DNA of 12,937 bases from Actinomycetota bacterium (GTDB lineage Bacteria; Actinomycetota; Thermoleophilia; Gaiellales; Gaiellaceae). Below the pieces are notes generated by a model. That model saw nothing but the letters and a program-made list of their open reading frames with translations. It made no database searches and was not told where the DNA came from. Positions 1 to 6,058 of the stretch are shown here, piece by piece. A program made the position numbers and the translations under genes. Location: contig PLDP01000252.1 in NCBI GenBank assembly GCA_003136795.1, forward strand, positions 2,683 to 15,619, given 5' to 3'. Within the stretch, counting starts at the first letter, position 1, and every line of letters starts with the position of its first letter.

Positions 1-576
1 CTCACGCTCGACCTGCCGCCGTTCACGCTGATCGGCGCGACCACGCGCACCGGCTTGCTGACGACGCCGCTGCGCGACCGCTTCGGGCTGACGTTCCGCC
101 TCGACCTCTACACACCGGAGGAGCTGGCGTCGATCGTGCGCCGGTCGGCGTCGATCCTCGGCGTCGAGATCGCCGAAGACGCAGCAGAGCTCGTCGCCCG
201 CCGCTCACGCGGCACACCGCGCATCGCGAACCGCATCCTGCGGAGGGTGCGCGACGTCGCCGAGGTGCGCCACCAGGGGAAGGTCACCACGGCGATCGCC
301 GAGGAGTCGCTGACACTGCTCGAAGTCGACGGCGCGGGCCTCGAGCGCTTCGACCGTGAGCTCCTGCGGTGCATCGTCGAGCGCTTCGCCGGGGGGCCGG
401 TCGGCCTGTCGACGCTGGCCGTCGCGCTCGGCGAGGAGTCGGAGACGATCGAGGACGTCTACGAGCCGTTCCTGCTGCAGCTCGGCTTCCTGCAGCGCAC
501 GCCGCGCGGCCGCATCGTCACCGACCTCGGCCGTGCGCATCTCGGGGCACTATCCGACTCGTCCCGACTGTTCTAG
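1..576 (+). CDS. ruvB: Holliday junction branch migration helicase RuvB, C-terminal part
   Basis: RuvB is the hexameric AAA+ motor that drives Holliday junction branch migration with RuvA during recombinational repair. Only the last 191 residues lie in the window; the family is usually about 340 aa, so the Walker A and B parts are off the left edge. The visible part opens with the family signature [19 protein letters not shown], which holds sensor 1 and the arginine finger (the R of PLRDRFG). The small AAA+ lid follows, with the sensor 2 segment [16 protein letters not shown], and then the C-terminal winged-helix domain (about the last 80 residues, with [15 protein letters not shown] and [13 protein letters not shown]). 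The frame is open from the first base and ends at TAG 574-576. That stop codon is also the first half of a putative -10 box for the next gene, only 9 bases away. ruvA and ruvC would be expected just upstream. Identity is very secure. Confidence 0.97.
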   Translation, partial: LTLDLPPFTLIGATTRTGLLTTPLRDRFGLTFRLDLYTPEELASIVRRSASILGVEIAEDAAELVARRSRGTPRIANRILRRVRDVAEVRHQGKVTTAIAEESLTLLEVDGAGLERFDRELLRCIVERFAGGPVGLSTLAVALGEESETIEDVYEPFLLQLGFLQRTPRGRIVTDLGRAHLGALSDSSRLF

Positions 577-579
577 GGT
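574..579 (+). promoter_or_regulatory. Putative -10 box (TAGGGT) for a leaderless transcript of the GAF-like gene
   Basis: TAGGGT fits TANNNT and lies exactly 6 bases before the ATG at 586, so transcription would begin at or next to the start codon. It overlaps the ruvB stop codon. No recurring -35 hexamer is visible. AGGG within the box could alternatively act as a weak Shine-Dalgarno sequence, so the reading is not unique. Confidence 0.5.
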
Positions 580-585
580 GCGAGC

Positions 586-1515
586 ATGAGCACCACGGCA
601 CCCCGCGCCGACGCCGCTGCCGCGTCTGTCGGCGCATGCGACCTGTTCGTCCTGCGGCGCGTCAGCGGCAACCGGTTCGTGCATTTCGGCGGCAGCGGCC
701 GCGGCGCGGGCTGGGCCGGCCTGATCGAGGTGACGAGCGACGAAGAGGCCTCGCTCGGCGAAGCGCTCGCGACGCGCGCCCCGGTGCGGCTCGCACACGG
801 CGGCAAGGAGCTCGTCTTCGGCCCGTACTACGCGCGGGCGGCGGCGTTCGTGCCGGTGACGAACGACGTGGTCGTGGTCTTCGGCGCCGAGGACTCCGAG
901 CTCGAGGGCACCACCGACGATGCCCTTTCTTCGGCGGCGACGATGGCGGCCGACGCCGTCGAGTCGGTGACGCCCGTCAAGCGCCTCGCCGACGAGCTGG
1001 AAGAGCTCGAGGCGGTCCGCGCCGCGGTCGCCGTGCAGGAGACCAACGTCGAATCGGTCATGCGCTATCTCGGGCTGGTTGCTGCGGAGTCGCTCTCGTG
1101 CGAGCTGGCCGCCGTCTACCTCGCCGAAGGTGAGCGGCTCGAGATGGTCGACTGCGGGTGGACGCTGCGGTCGCGGCCGGAACAGGTCGCCGCGGCGTTG
1201 AAAGGTGTGCTGGAGGAGGGGCGCTTCCCGTACTGCGTCCAGGACGCCAGCATCGTGCCGCTGCCGTCTCCGCTCGACGAGGAGCGAGGCATTCGCTCCT
1301 ACTACCTGCTCGAGTTGCAGGGCTTGGCGCGCGGTGTCGTGCTCCTCGCGCACACCGATGCGGGGCCCCGCGGGTTCACGCTGCTCTGCCGCCGGCTCGG
1401 CCTACGGCTCGCCGACGTTGCGTCGGCGCAGCTCGGCGCCGCTCTTACGCGGGATTGGTGCCTGACAGAGGCTGCTCGGCTTCACGCCGAGTTCGGGAAG
1501 CTCGACGCTTCCTGA
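586..1515 (+). CDS. Protein with two GAF-like domains, function unknown
   Basis: 309 aa, with no signal peptide or membrane span, so probably cytoplasmic. The fold pattern suggests two GAF-like sensory domains. The first is about residues 17-105 (beta-rich, FVLRRVSGNRFVHFGG and AAAFVPVTNDVVVVFG). A helical, Glu-rich linker follows at about 112-165 (RLADELEELEAVRAAVAVQE). The second is about 165-295 (CELAAVYLAEGERLEMVDCG, YYLLELQGLARGVVLLAHT, ending in a long helix RRLGLRLADVASAQLGAAL). No kinase, GGDEF, phosphatase or DNA-binding output domain follows, so any ligand signal would pass through a partner. The start is the ATG 9 bases after ruvB. The last 71 bases overlap the tail of the convergent membrane-protein gene. 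The domain call rests on pattern alone and should be tested with a profile search; the ORF itself is convincing. Confidence 0.75.
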   Translation: MSTTAPRADAAAASVGACDLFVLRRVSGNRFVHFGGSGRGAGWAGLIEVTSDEEASLGEALATRAPVRLAHGGKELVFGPYYARAAAFVPVTNDVVVVFGAEDSELEGTTDDALSSAATMAADAVESVTPVKRLADELEELEAVRAAVAVQETNVESVMRYLGLVAAESLSCELAAVYLAEGERLEMVDCGWTLRSRPEQVAAALKGVLEEGRFPYCVQDASIVPLPSPLDEERGIRSYYLLELQGLARGVVLLAHTDAGPRGFTLLCRRLGLRLADVASAQLGAALTRDWCLTEAARLHAEFGKLDAS

Positions 1516-2170
1516 GGAGCGCCACCGCGACCGGCGCCGTGCAGAGCGCCATCACGTCGAACCACACGTAACCGGACGCGACACCGCTCGGCGGGTTGCC
1601 GTCCGGGATGCCGAGGCCCGGCACGTCGCGCGCCCAGCGCCAGGTCCCGATTGCCGTGCCGTACAGCTCGAGTGACCCGACGACGAGGAACACGCCGGCA
1701 TAGACCGCGCGGTTGCGGCTGCGCCAGAGGAAGAGCAGGAGCAGCGGCACCCCGATCGCGCCGGCGACGTCGCGCCGCGGCAGCACCGTCAGCCCGAGCA
1801 CGCCCCACGTGGTGGCCGCGACGGCCGCCGTCAAGACGAGCGCGCGCGTGTGCCGCCGTAACGCGAGCGAGAGCGACAGGCCGGTGAGGTAGACGAGCCC
1901 GTGCGCGGGCGGCACGAAGAGCGGCAGGTTGTGCAACCGGTAGTGGTAGACGCCCCAGACGAGCGAGCCCACCACCTCGCCGATCGTCGCGAACGCGACG
2001 ACGGCGAGCGCCTGCGCGCGACGTTCGAGCGGGACGCGCGACAGCGCGGCGCCGAGCACGACGAACGTGAGCACACCGAGCGCGAGCTGCTCGGGGTAGG
2101 TCGCGTAGTGGTCGAGCGCGAGCAGCAGCGCCAGGTAGGCGCAACCCATGAGCGGGAGCCAGCGCGGCAC
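1445..2170 (-). CDS. Multi-span membrane protein, weakly resembling carotenoid hydratase-type (CruF) proteins
   Basis: About 241 aa from the chosen GTG start at 2170, with roughly eight hydrophobic segments, so an integral membrane protein. I do not recognise it firmly. Two stretches recall the carotenoid biosynthesis/CruF family (Caroten_synth): a membrane Glu followed by Gly- and Tyr-rich sequence (GEVVGSLVWGVYHYRLHNLP, then FVPPAHGLVY), and late in the protein GTWRWARDVPGLGIPDGNPP. No carotenoid gene lies nearby, so this is a hint only. The reading frame extends upstream to a GTG at 2233, but that start sits inside a strong hairpin and has no ribosome site. The GTG at 2170 is preceded by GAGGG with a 7-base spacer and is preferred; an ATG at 2149 is also possible. 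The 3' end overlaps the convergent GAF-like gene by 71 bases. Confidence 0.8.
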   Translation of the reverse strand: MPRWLPLMGCAYLALLLALDHYATYPEQLALGVLTFVVLGAALSRVPLERRAQALAVVAFATIGEVVGSLVWGVYHYRLHNLPLFVPPAHGLVYLTGLSLSLALRRHTRALVLTAAVAATTWGVLGLTVLPRRDVAGAIGVPLLLLFLWRSRNRAVYAGVFLVVGSLELYGTAIGTWRWARDVPGLGIPDGNPPSGVASGYVWFDVMALCTAPVAVALLRKRRASRTRREAEQPLSGTNPA

Positions 2171-2215
2171 AGTTGTGCCCTCGGGGTGCGCTGACCGTCC
2201 CGTGGCTGTGTCCTC

Positions 2216-2249
2216 AGGCGCGGCGATAGCCACGTCTATCGCCGCGCCT
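2216..2249. terminator. Perfect 14-bp inverted repeat, probable hairpin terminator
   Basis: The arms at 2216-2229 (aggcgcggcgatag) and 2236-2249 are exact reverse complements around a 6-base loop (2230-2235). It lies 63 bases downstream of the stop of the minus-strand gene at 2312-2788 and upstream of the preferred start of the membrane-protein gene. No U-tract follows on either strand, so if it terminates transcription it is of the U-less kind often proposed in high-GC genomes. It could also act as a 5' leader hairpin. Confidence 0.6.
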
Positions 2250-2311
2250 TACGTCCGTGCCACAGAACGGTCATCGCACCCTGAGAACGAACGGCGCCAC
2301 ACTGACCCCCG

Positions 2312-2788
2312 CTATTGGCGGAACTGCAGCTCGTGCCACGACGGCACCGGTGCGAGCTCGAGCAGCGGGCGGCCGCCGCCGCTCGGATGCTGGTAGGCGA
2401 ACTCGGCCTCGTCCTCGTCCCAGACCACCTCGAGCGCGCCGCGTTTCACCTGATGGTCGAGCCATGCGCCGCGGAAGATCAGCTTGCGCAACCAGTAGAC
2501 GAGCGACTCGCCCTCGACGAGCGAGACGCGCTCCCAGTTGCGCACGAGGTAGCGCCCGAGGCGTGAGAACGGCTCTTCGACCACGCCCTGCGCGGCCAGC
2601 GCCACCAGGTCGGCGGTCTCGTCCTCGTCGAGCTCGGAGCTCTCGACGACGCCGAGCTTGACCGCCGCCGCGACGACGCGGCCTTCGAAGTCGGTGCCGC
2701 TGAACGAGAATCGGTAGCCGAGAAACTCGACGACGTAATCGTTGCCGGAGCTGTAGTTCGAGTCGGGCGAGGGCAGCGAATCAGGCAC
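2312..2788 (-). CDS. Conserved-looking hypothetical protein, 158 aa
   Basis: Not recognised. The frame is open far upstream of 2788, but sensible protein sequence begins near a GTG at 2788 (MPDSLPSPDSNYSSGNDYVV). That start has TACCAT exactly 6 bases upstream and no Shine-Dalgarno sequence, so I place the start there. The product is soluble and acidic. It has an N-terminal beta-like part (YVVEFLGYRFSFSGTDFEGR, about residues 18-37), a central helical part with a run of acidic residues (SELDEDETADLVALAA, about 51-66), and a Trp/Tyr/Arg-rich middle (RYLVRNWERVSL, YWLRKLIFRGAWLDHQ, about 79-113). It ends LELAPVPSWHELQFRQ. There is no signal peptide or membrane span and no catalytic motif I can name. 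It diverges from the small membrane protein at 2795, leaving only 6 bases between the two start codons. Confidence 0.7.
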   Translation of the reverse strand: MPDSLPSPDSNYSSGNDYVVEFLGYRFSFSGTDFEGRVVAAAVKLGVVESSELDEDETADLVALAAQGVVEEPFSRLGRYLVRNWERVSLVEGESLVYWLRKLIFRGAWLDHQVKRGALEVVWDEDEAEFAYQHPSGGGRPLLELAPVPSWHELQFRQ

Positions 2789-2794
2789 GATCCC

Positions 2795-2800
2795 ATGGTA
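2795..2800 (-). promoter_or_regulatory. Putative -10 box (TACCAT) for the 158-aa hypothetical gene
   Basis: On the minus strand TACCAT is followed by exactly 6 bases (GGGATC) and then the GTG at 2788, giving leaderless geometry. The same six base pairs are the first two codons (ATG GTA) of the divergent plus-strand gene. Confidence 0.5.
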
Positions 2801-3028
2801 GTGAACCTCGTCGCCGCCGCCTCCAGCTGGGAACGCCTCGTCATCTGGCTGCCCGCGCTCGTCGTCGGGACCGGCATCGTGGGCGCGGTGCTGATCCTGC
2901 TCGGCCGCGCCTTTGCAGCGACAGTGCGCGAATCCGGGCACCCGAAATGGGTGTACGGCGGCCTCGTTGCGCTGGTCGGTGTCGTCGTCGTGCTGACCTG
3001 GCTCGGCGTTTCCCTGCCTAGAGAATAA
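2795..3028 (+). CDS. Small two-span membrane protein, function unknown
   Basis: 77 aa. There are two hydrophobic segments, about residues 12-38 (WERLVIWLPALVVGTGIVGA and onward) and about 53-73 (VYGGLVALVGVVVVLTWLGV). They are separated by a short basic and polar stretch (RAFAATVRESGHPKW), as expected for a helical hairpin in the cytoplasmic membrane. No family is recognised. ATG 2795 is the first start; GTG at 2801 is an alternative that would free the overlapping -10 box of the divergent gene. The 3' end overlaps the convergent L,D-transpeptidase gene by 11 bases. Two clean membrane spans make a chance ORF unlikely, but it is short. Confidence 0.6.
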   Translation: MVVNLVAAASSWERLVIWLPALVVGTGIVGAVLILLGRAFAATVRESGHPKWVYGGLVALVGVVVVLTWLGVSLPRE

Positions 3029-3962
3029 CGACGGGCGTCCCGACGCGGACGTGCTCGAAAAGCCACTCCGCATCGGGAACGTGCATCCGGATGCAGCCGT
3101 GCGAGGCGCTGTAGCCGATCGACGTGGGCGCATCGGTGCCGTGGATGCCGACCCCTGGGGCGTTCAGCCCCATCCAGCGCGTGCCGAGCGGGTTCGACGG
3201 GCCGGGCGGCACCGGCTTCAGCCCCTTCGCCCAGGCGTCGTAGGTGGGCGGGTACCACCAGGGGTCGCGCTGCTTGTCCTTGATCCGCCAGACCCCGGCC
3301 GGGGTGGGGTAGATCGCCTGCCCCGTCGCGACCGGGAAGGTGCGCACGAGCTTGTGCCCGTCATAGAGGCGCAGGGTGTTCGTGGCACGCGTCACGACGA
3401 TCACGGGCCCGAAGTTGGCGATCGTCCGCTGCGCCGGAACGGGCCGCGTGAGCAGTTGCAACGGCGCGCGTGTGCCGTCGCCGAGCAGTTGGCCGAGTGC
3501 GGCCTGCATCGCCTGCACGTCGACGGCAAGGCCGGGCTTCGCCGGGGTGAACTCGGGGCCTGCCGCGGTCGCGCCGGTCACGCGCGGGGCGAGGGCCGGC
3601 CGGTCGACCCGCTGGGCGAGTGCGGCGACGACTCGCGCGGCGCGCGCCTGCGAATAAGCGACCGGCAGCGCGATCGCGCTGCGCGGCGTCGCGGTGAGCG
3701 CCGAGCCGAGAGCCGCGTCGATGTCGATCCTGGCGCGGAGCTGGGCGGGGTCGATCGTCGACTGCCGGTTGCCGTAGACCACCGTGATCGGCCGCGCGAA
3801 CGCGGCCTCGATCGCCGTGCGCGCAGGCTCGGCGCTCAACCCGCCGACGAGGAGGCCGGCCACGGTGACCTCGGGTGGGATCGTGTGTGTCTGCTCGGCA
3901 GCCGGGGCCGCAGCACAGGCCAGCCCGGCGGCGGCGACGATCGCGGCGAGCGTCCGGAGCAC
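3018..3962 (-). CDS. Secreted L,D-transpeptidase (YkuD domain)
   Basis: 314 aa. L,D-transpeptidases form 3-3 peptidoglycan cross-links or attach proteins to peptidoglycan, using a catalytic cysteine outside the membrane. Residues 1-22 form a signal peptide (MLRTLAAIVAAAGLACAAAP), with a Cys at 16 that lacks a clear lipobox. About residues 30-175 look like one or two peptidoglycan-binding repeats of the type that precede YkuD domains. The YkuD domain spans about 185-314: it starts PVIVVTRATNTLRLYDG and contains the conserved H274 (GIHGTD) and the active-site signature SASHGCIRM at 285-293, with catalytic C290. It ends VRVGTPVVIL. The start is GTG 3962. No good Shine-Dalgarno sequence is seen, only a weak TTGAAT 10 bases upstream. 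The gene diverges from recJ. Function is secure; which cross-link or partner it serves is unknown. Confidence 0.93.
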   Translation of the reverse strand: MLRTLAAIVAAAGLACAAAPAAEQTHTIPPEVTVAGLLVGGLSAEPARTAIEAAFARPITVVYGNRQSTIDPAQLRARIDIDAALGSALTATPRSAIALPVAYSQARAARVVAALAQRVDRPALAPRVTGATAAGPEFTPAKPGLAVDVQAMQAALGQLLGDGTRAPLQLLTRPVPAQRTIANFGPVIVVTRATNTLRLYDGHKLVRTFPVATGQAIYPTPAGVWRIKDKQRDPWWYPPTYDAWAKGLKPVPPGPSNPLGTRWMGLNAPGVGIHGTDAPTSIGYSASHGCIRMHVPDAEWLFEHVRVGTPVVIL

Positions 3963-4012
3963 GAGAGCCGCAATTCAAGCAGTTTCCAGGCGGTTCTGTC
4001 CGACGCCGTCCG

Positions 4013-4018
4013 TACCGT
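4013..4018 (+). promoter_or_regulatory. Putative -10 box (TACCGT) of recJ
   Basis: TACCGT lies 9 bases before the recJ ATG at 4028, which predicts a leader of only about 3 bases. There is no Shine-Dalgarno sequence in CAGCAGCCC before the ATG. The site lies in the 65-base divergent gap to the L,D-transpeptidase gene. Confidence 0.45.
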
Positions 4019-4027
4019 CAGCAGCCC

Positions 4028-5902
4028 ATGGCGTCCGGAACCTGGCAGCTCGAACCATGCTCGCACGCGCGCGTGCGAGAGCTCGCGGAGGCGCTCGCGC
4101 TCGACGAGGTGACGGCGTCGGTGCTCGTTCGCCGCGGCTACGACGAGCCGGTCGAGGCGCGCCGCTTCATGGACGGCGCGCTGCCGGGCCACGATCCGTT
4201 CGCGCTCGGCGACATGCGCGAGGCGGTCGAGACGATCGTCGCTGCGGTCGAGGCGCGCAAGCGGATCTGTGTGCACGGCGACTACGACGCCGACGGGATC
4301 TGCGCGACTGCGCTCGCCGTCCTGTTGCTGCGCGAGTTGAAAGCCGACGTCGCATGGCATCTGCCGTCGCGCTTCGAGGAGGGCTACGGCCTGAACGCCG
4401 ACACGCTGACGCGGCTCGCCGAAGAGGGCTTCGACCTCGTCCTCACGGTCGACTGCGGCATCACCGCGGTCGCAGAGGTCGAGCACGCACGCTCGCTCGG
4501 GCTCGAGGTCGTCGTCACCGACCACCACCGGCCCGCCGAGAGCTTCCCCGCCTGCCCCGTCGTCGCACCGCTCAAGGGCGACTATCCGTTCGCCGGGCTC
4601 TGCGGCACGGGCGTCGTCTGGAAGCTCGCGCAGGCCCTGCTCGGCGCCGGCCATCCCTTCCTCGAGCGGCACCTCGACGTCGTCGCACTCGCCACGGTCG
4701 CCGACGTCGTGCCGCTCGTCGACGAGAACCGCGCGCTCGCGCTGCTCGGCCTGCGGCGGCTCGCGCAGACGCAGAAGCCCGGTCTGCGCGCGCTGATGCG
4801 CGTCGGTCACGTCGACCCGGCCTCGATCGACGAGTCGTCGATCGGCTTCCGGCTCGCCCCGCGCATCAATGCGTCCGGTCGGCTGTGCCGTCCCGAGGCC
4901 GCGCTGGCGCTGCTCCTGACCGAGGACGACCGCGAGGCGATGCTCCTCGCCGAGGAGCTCGAGGCGTTGAACCGTGAGCGGCAGGCGGTCGAGGAGCGGA
5001 TCCTGCGCGAGGCGGTGGCCCAGGTCGAGTCCTGGCCGGAGGCGCGCCGCCGCCGGCGCGGCTACGTCGTCGCCGGCGAAGGCTGGCACGAAGGCGTGAT
5101 CGGCATCGTCGCGTCGCGCCTCGTCGAGAAATACAACCGGCCGGTCGTGATGATCGCCGGCACGGACGGCGACTGGAAAGGCTCGGGGCGCTCTGTGTCG
5201 GCCTTCGACCTGCACGCGGGGCTCGGCGCCTGCGCCGCGCACCTCGAGCGTTTCGGCGGCCACCGGGCCGCCGCGGGCTTGACGATCGCCGGCGACCGCG
5301 TCGAGGCGTTCGCCGAGGCGTTCGCCGCCTACGCCGACGACGCCCTGACCGAGGACGACCTGCGGCCGGTGACCCGCGTGGATGCGATCGTGAGCGGTGC
5401 GAAACTGAATCTCGACCTGTGTGCCGAGCTCGGTCGCCTTGCGCCGTTCGGCATCGGCAATCCGGGCGTGCTCCTGCTCGTCGACGGCTGCGAGCTCGCC
5501 GACCTCTCGACGGTGGGCGACGGCAAGCACCTGCGCTTCCGGGTACGCCAGCGCGGCCGTGACTCCGGCTCGGCGATCGCCTTCGGCATGGGCGGCCAGC
5601 TCGACCGCTTCCGCCGCGAGGGCCGCTACGACGTCGCGTTCCGCCTGCAGGAGAACCGCTGGAACGGCGTCTCCTCGCCGCAGCTCGTCGTGAGGCGGGT
5701 CTTCGACGCGGTCGACGGGTTCGACGAGCTGCGCGACTGGCTCGGCGGCCAGTGGAAAGCGGGCGAGACCGCCTGGACGCCGCAGGCGCGACTGATCTTC
5801 GCGGAGCTCGAACTGGCCGACGGTGCGCGCCGCAGCCTGCTCGAGTCGCCGACGTTCAGGCTGCTGCTCGAAGAGAAGCCCGCGCTCGCCGCGGCCGCCT
5901 AG
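4028..5902 (+). CDS. recJ: Single-stranded-DNA-specific exonuclease RecJ
   Basis: 624 aa from the ATG at 4028. RecJ is a 5'-3' exonuclease on single-stranded DNA that acts in RecFOR recombination and in mismatch and base-excision repair. The DHH phosphoesterase motifs are complete: HGDYDADG at 83-90 (metal-binding D85, D87, D89), VDCG with D142, DHHR at 165-168, and VADVVPL with D226. The DHHA1 domain carries the conserved GSGRSVSAFDL and GGHRAAAG (410-417). An OB-like domain follows (PFGIGNPGVLLLVDG to about residue 560), then a short tail. The frame is open further upstream (to 3875), but that stretch is antisense to the L,D-transpeptidase and low in complexity. The ATG has a TACCGT box just upstream, so it is the likely start. 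The gene is followed in the same direction by rel, 156 bases on. Confidence 0.95.
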   Translation: MASGTWQLEPCSHARVRELAEALALDEVTASVLVRRGYDEPVEARRFMDGALPGHDPFALGDMREAVETIVAAVEARKRICVHGDYDADGICATALAVLLLRELKADVAWHLPSRFEEGYGLNADTLTRLAEEGFDLVLTVDCGITAVAEVEHARSLGLEVVVTDHHRPAESFPACPVVAPLKGDYPFAGLCGTGVVWKLAQALLGAGHPFLERHLDVVALATVADVVPLVDENRALALLGLRRLAQTQKPGLRALMRVGHVDPASIDESSIGFRLAPRINASGRLCRPEAALALLLTEDDREAMLLAEELEALNRERQAVEERILREAVAQVESWPEARRRRRGYVVAGEGWHEGVIGIVASRLVEKYNRPVVMIAGTDGDWKGSGRSVSAFDLHAGLGACAAHLERFGGHRAAAGLTIAGDRVEAFAEAFAAYADDALTEDDLRPVTRVDAIVSGAKLNLDLCAELGRLAPFGIGNPGVLLLVDGCELADLSTVGDGKHLRFRVRQRGRDSGSAIAFGMGGQLDRFRREGRYDVAFRLQENRWNGVSSPQLVVRRVFDAVDGFDELRDWLGGQWKAGETAWTPQARLIFAELELADGARRSLLESPTFRLLLEEKPALAAAA

Positions 5903-5984
5903 CCGCGGGCGCAACTGCGTCGAGCTCGCGCAGCAAACGGGCGATCTGGACCAGCTTTTTGGCTTGCCGGCGGCGCGCGAACAT
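5856..5984 (-). CDS. Possible small basic protein antisense to the recJ 3' end
   Basis: A 42-codon ORF starting at ATG 5984 and ending at TGA 5856-5858. It begins MFARRRQAKKLVQIARLLRE and ends in an Arg/Ala-rich tail. The strongest support is its upstream sequence, AAGAGGAG three bases before the ATG, one of the best ribosome-site matches in the window though with short spacing. The first 22 residues would form a basic amphipathic helix. About 47 bases overlap the recJ coding end on the other strand, and it diverges from rel. The Arg/Ala tail looks like ordinary GC-rich antisense sequence, so this may be chance. Function unknown. Confidence 0.3.
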   Translation of the reverse strand: MFARRRQAKKLVQIARLLRELDAVAPAARRPRRARASLRAAA

Positions 5985-6046
5985 GGGCTCCTCTTGTTCA
6001 GCGGCAGAACAGCATTTCCTCTCAAGGGGGTACGGAAGCCCAGGGG

Positions 6047-6052
6047 TACACT
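6047..6052 (+). promoter_or_regulatory. Putative -10 box (TACACT) of rel
   Basis: TACACT is followed by exactly 6 bases (GGATCG) and then the rel ATG at 6059, predicting a leaderless rel transcript. An AGGGG at 6042-6046 is too far (12 bases) for a normal Shine-Dalgarno sequence. Confidence 0.55.
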
Positions 6053-6058
6053 GGATCG

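Noticed and set aside
2147..2233. GTG 2233 as the start of the membrane protein.
   Set aside because: It lies inside a perfect hairpin and lacks a ribosome site, while GTG 2170 has GAGGG at good spacing. It cannot be fully excluded without homologues.
2479..3133. Long minus-strand frames extending the 158-aa gene or running opposite the two-span protein.
   Set aside because: The upstream part has no protein-like pattern and conflicts with the membrane protein at 2795-3028; a promoter-like box marks GTG 2788 as the start.
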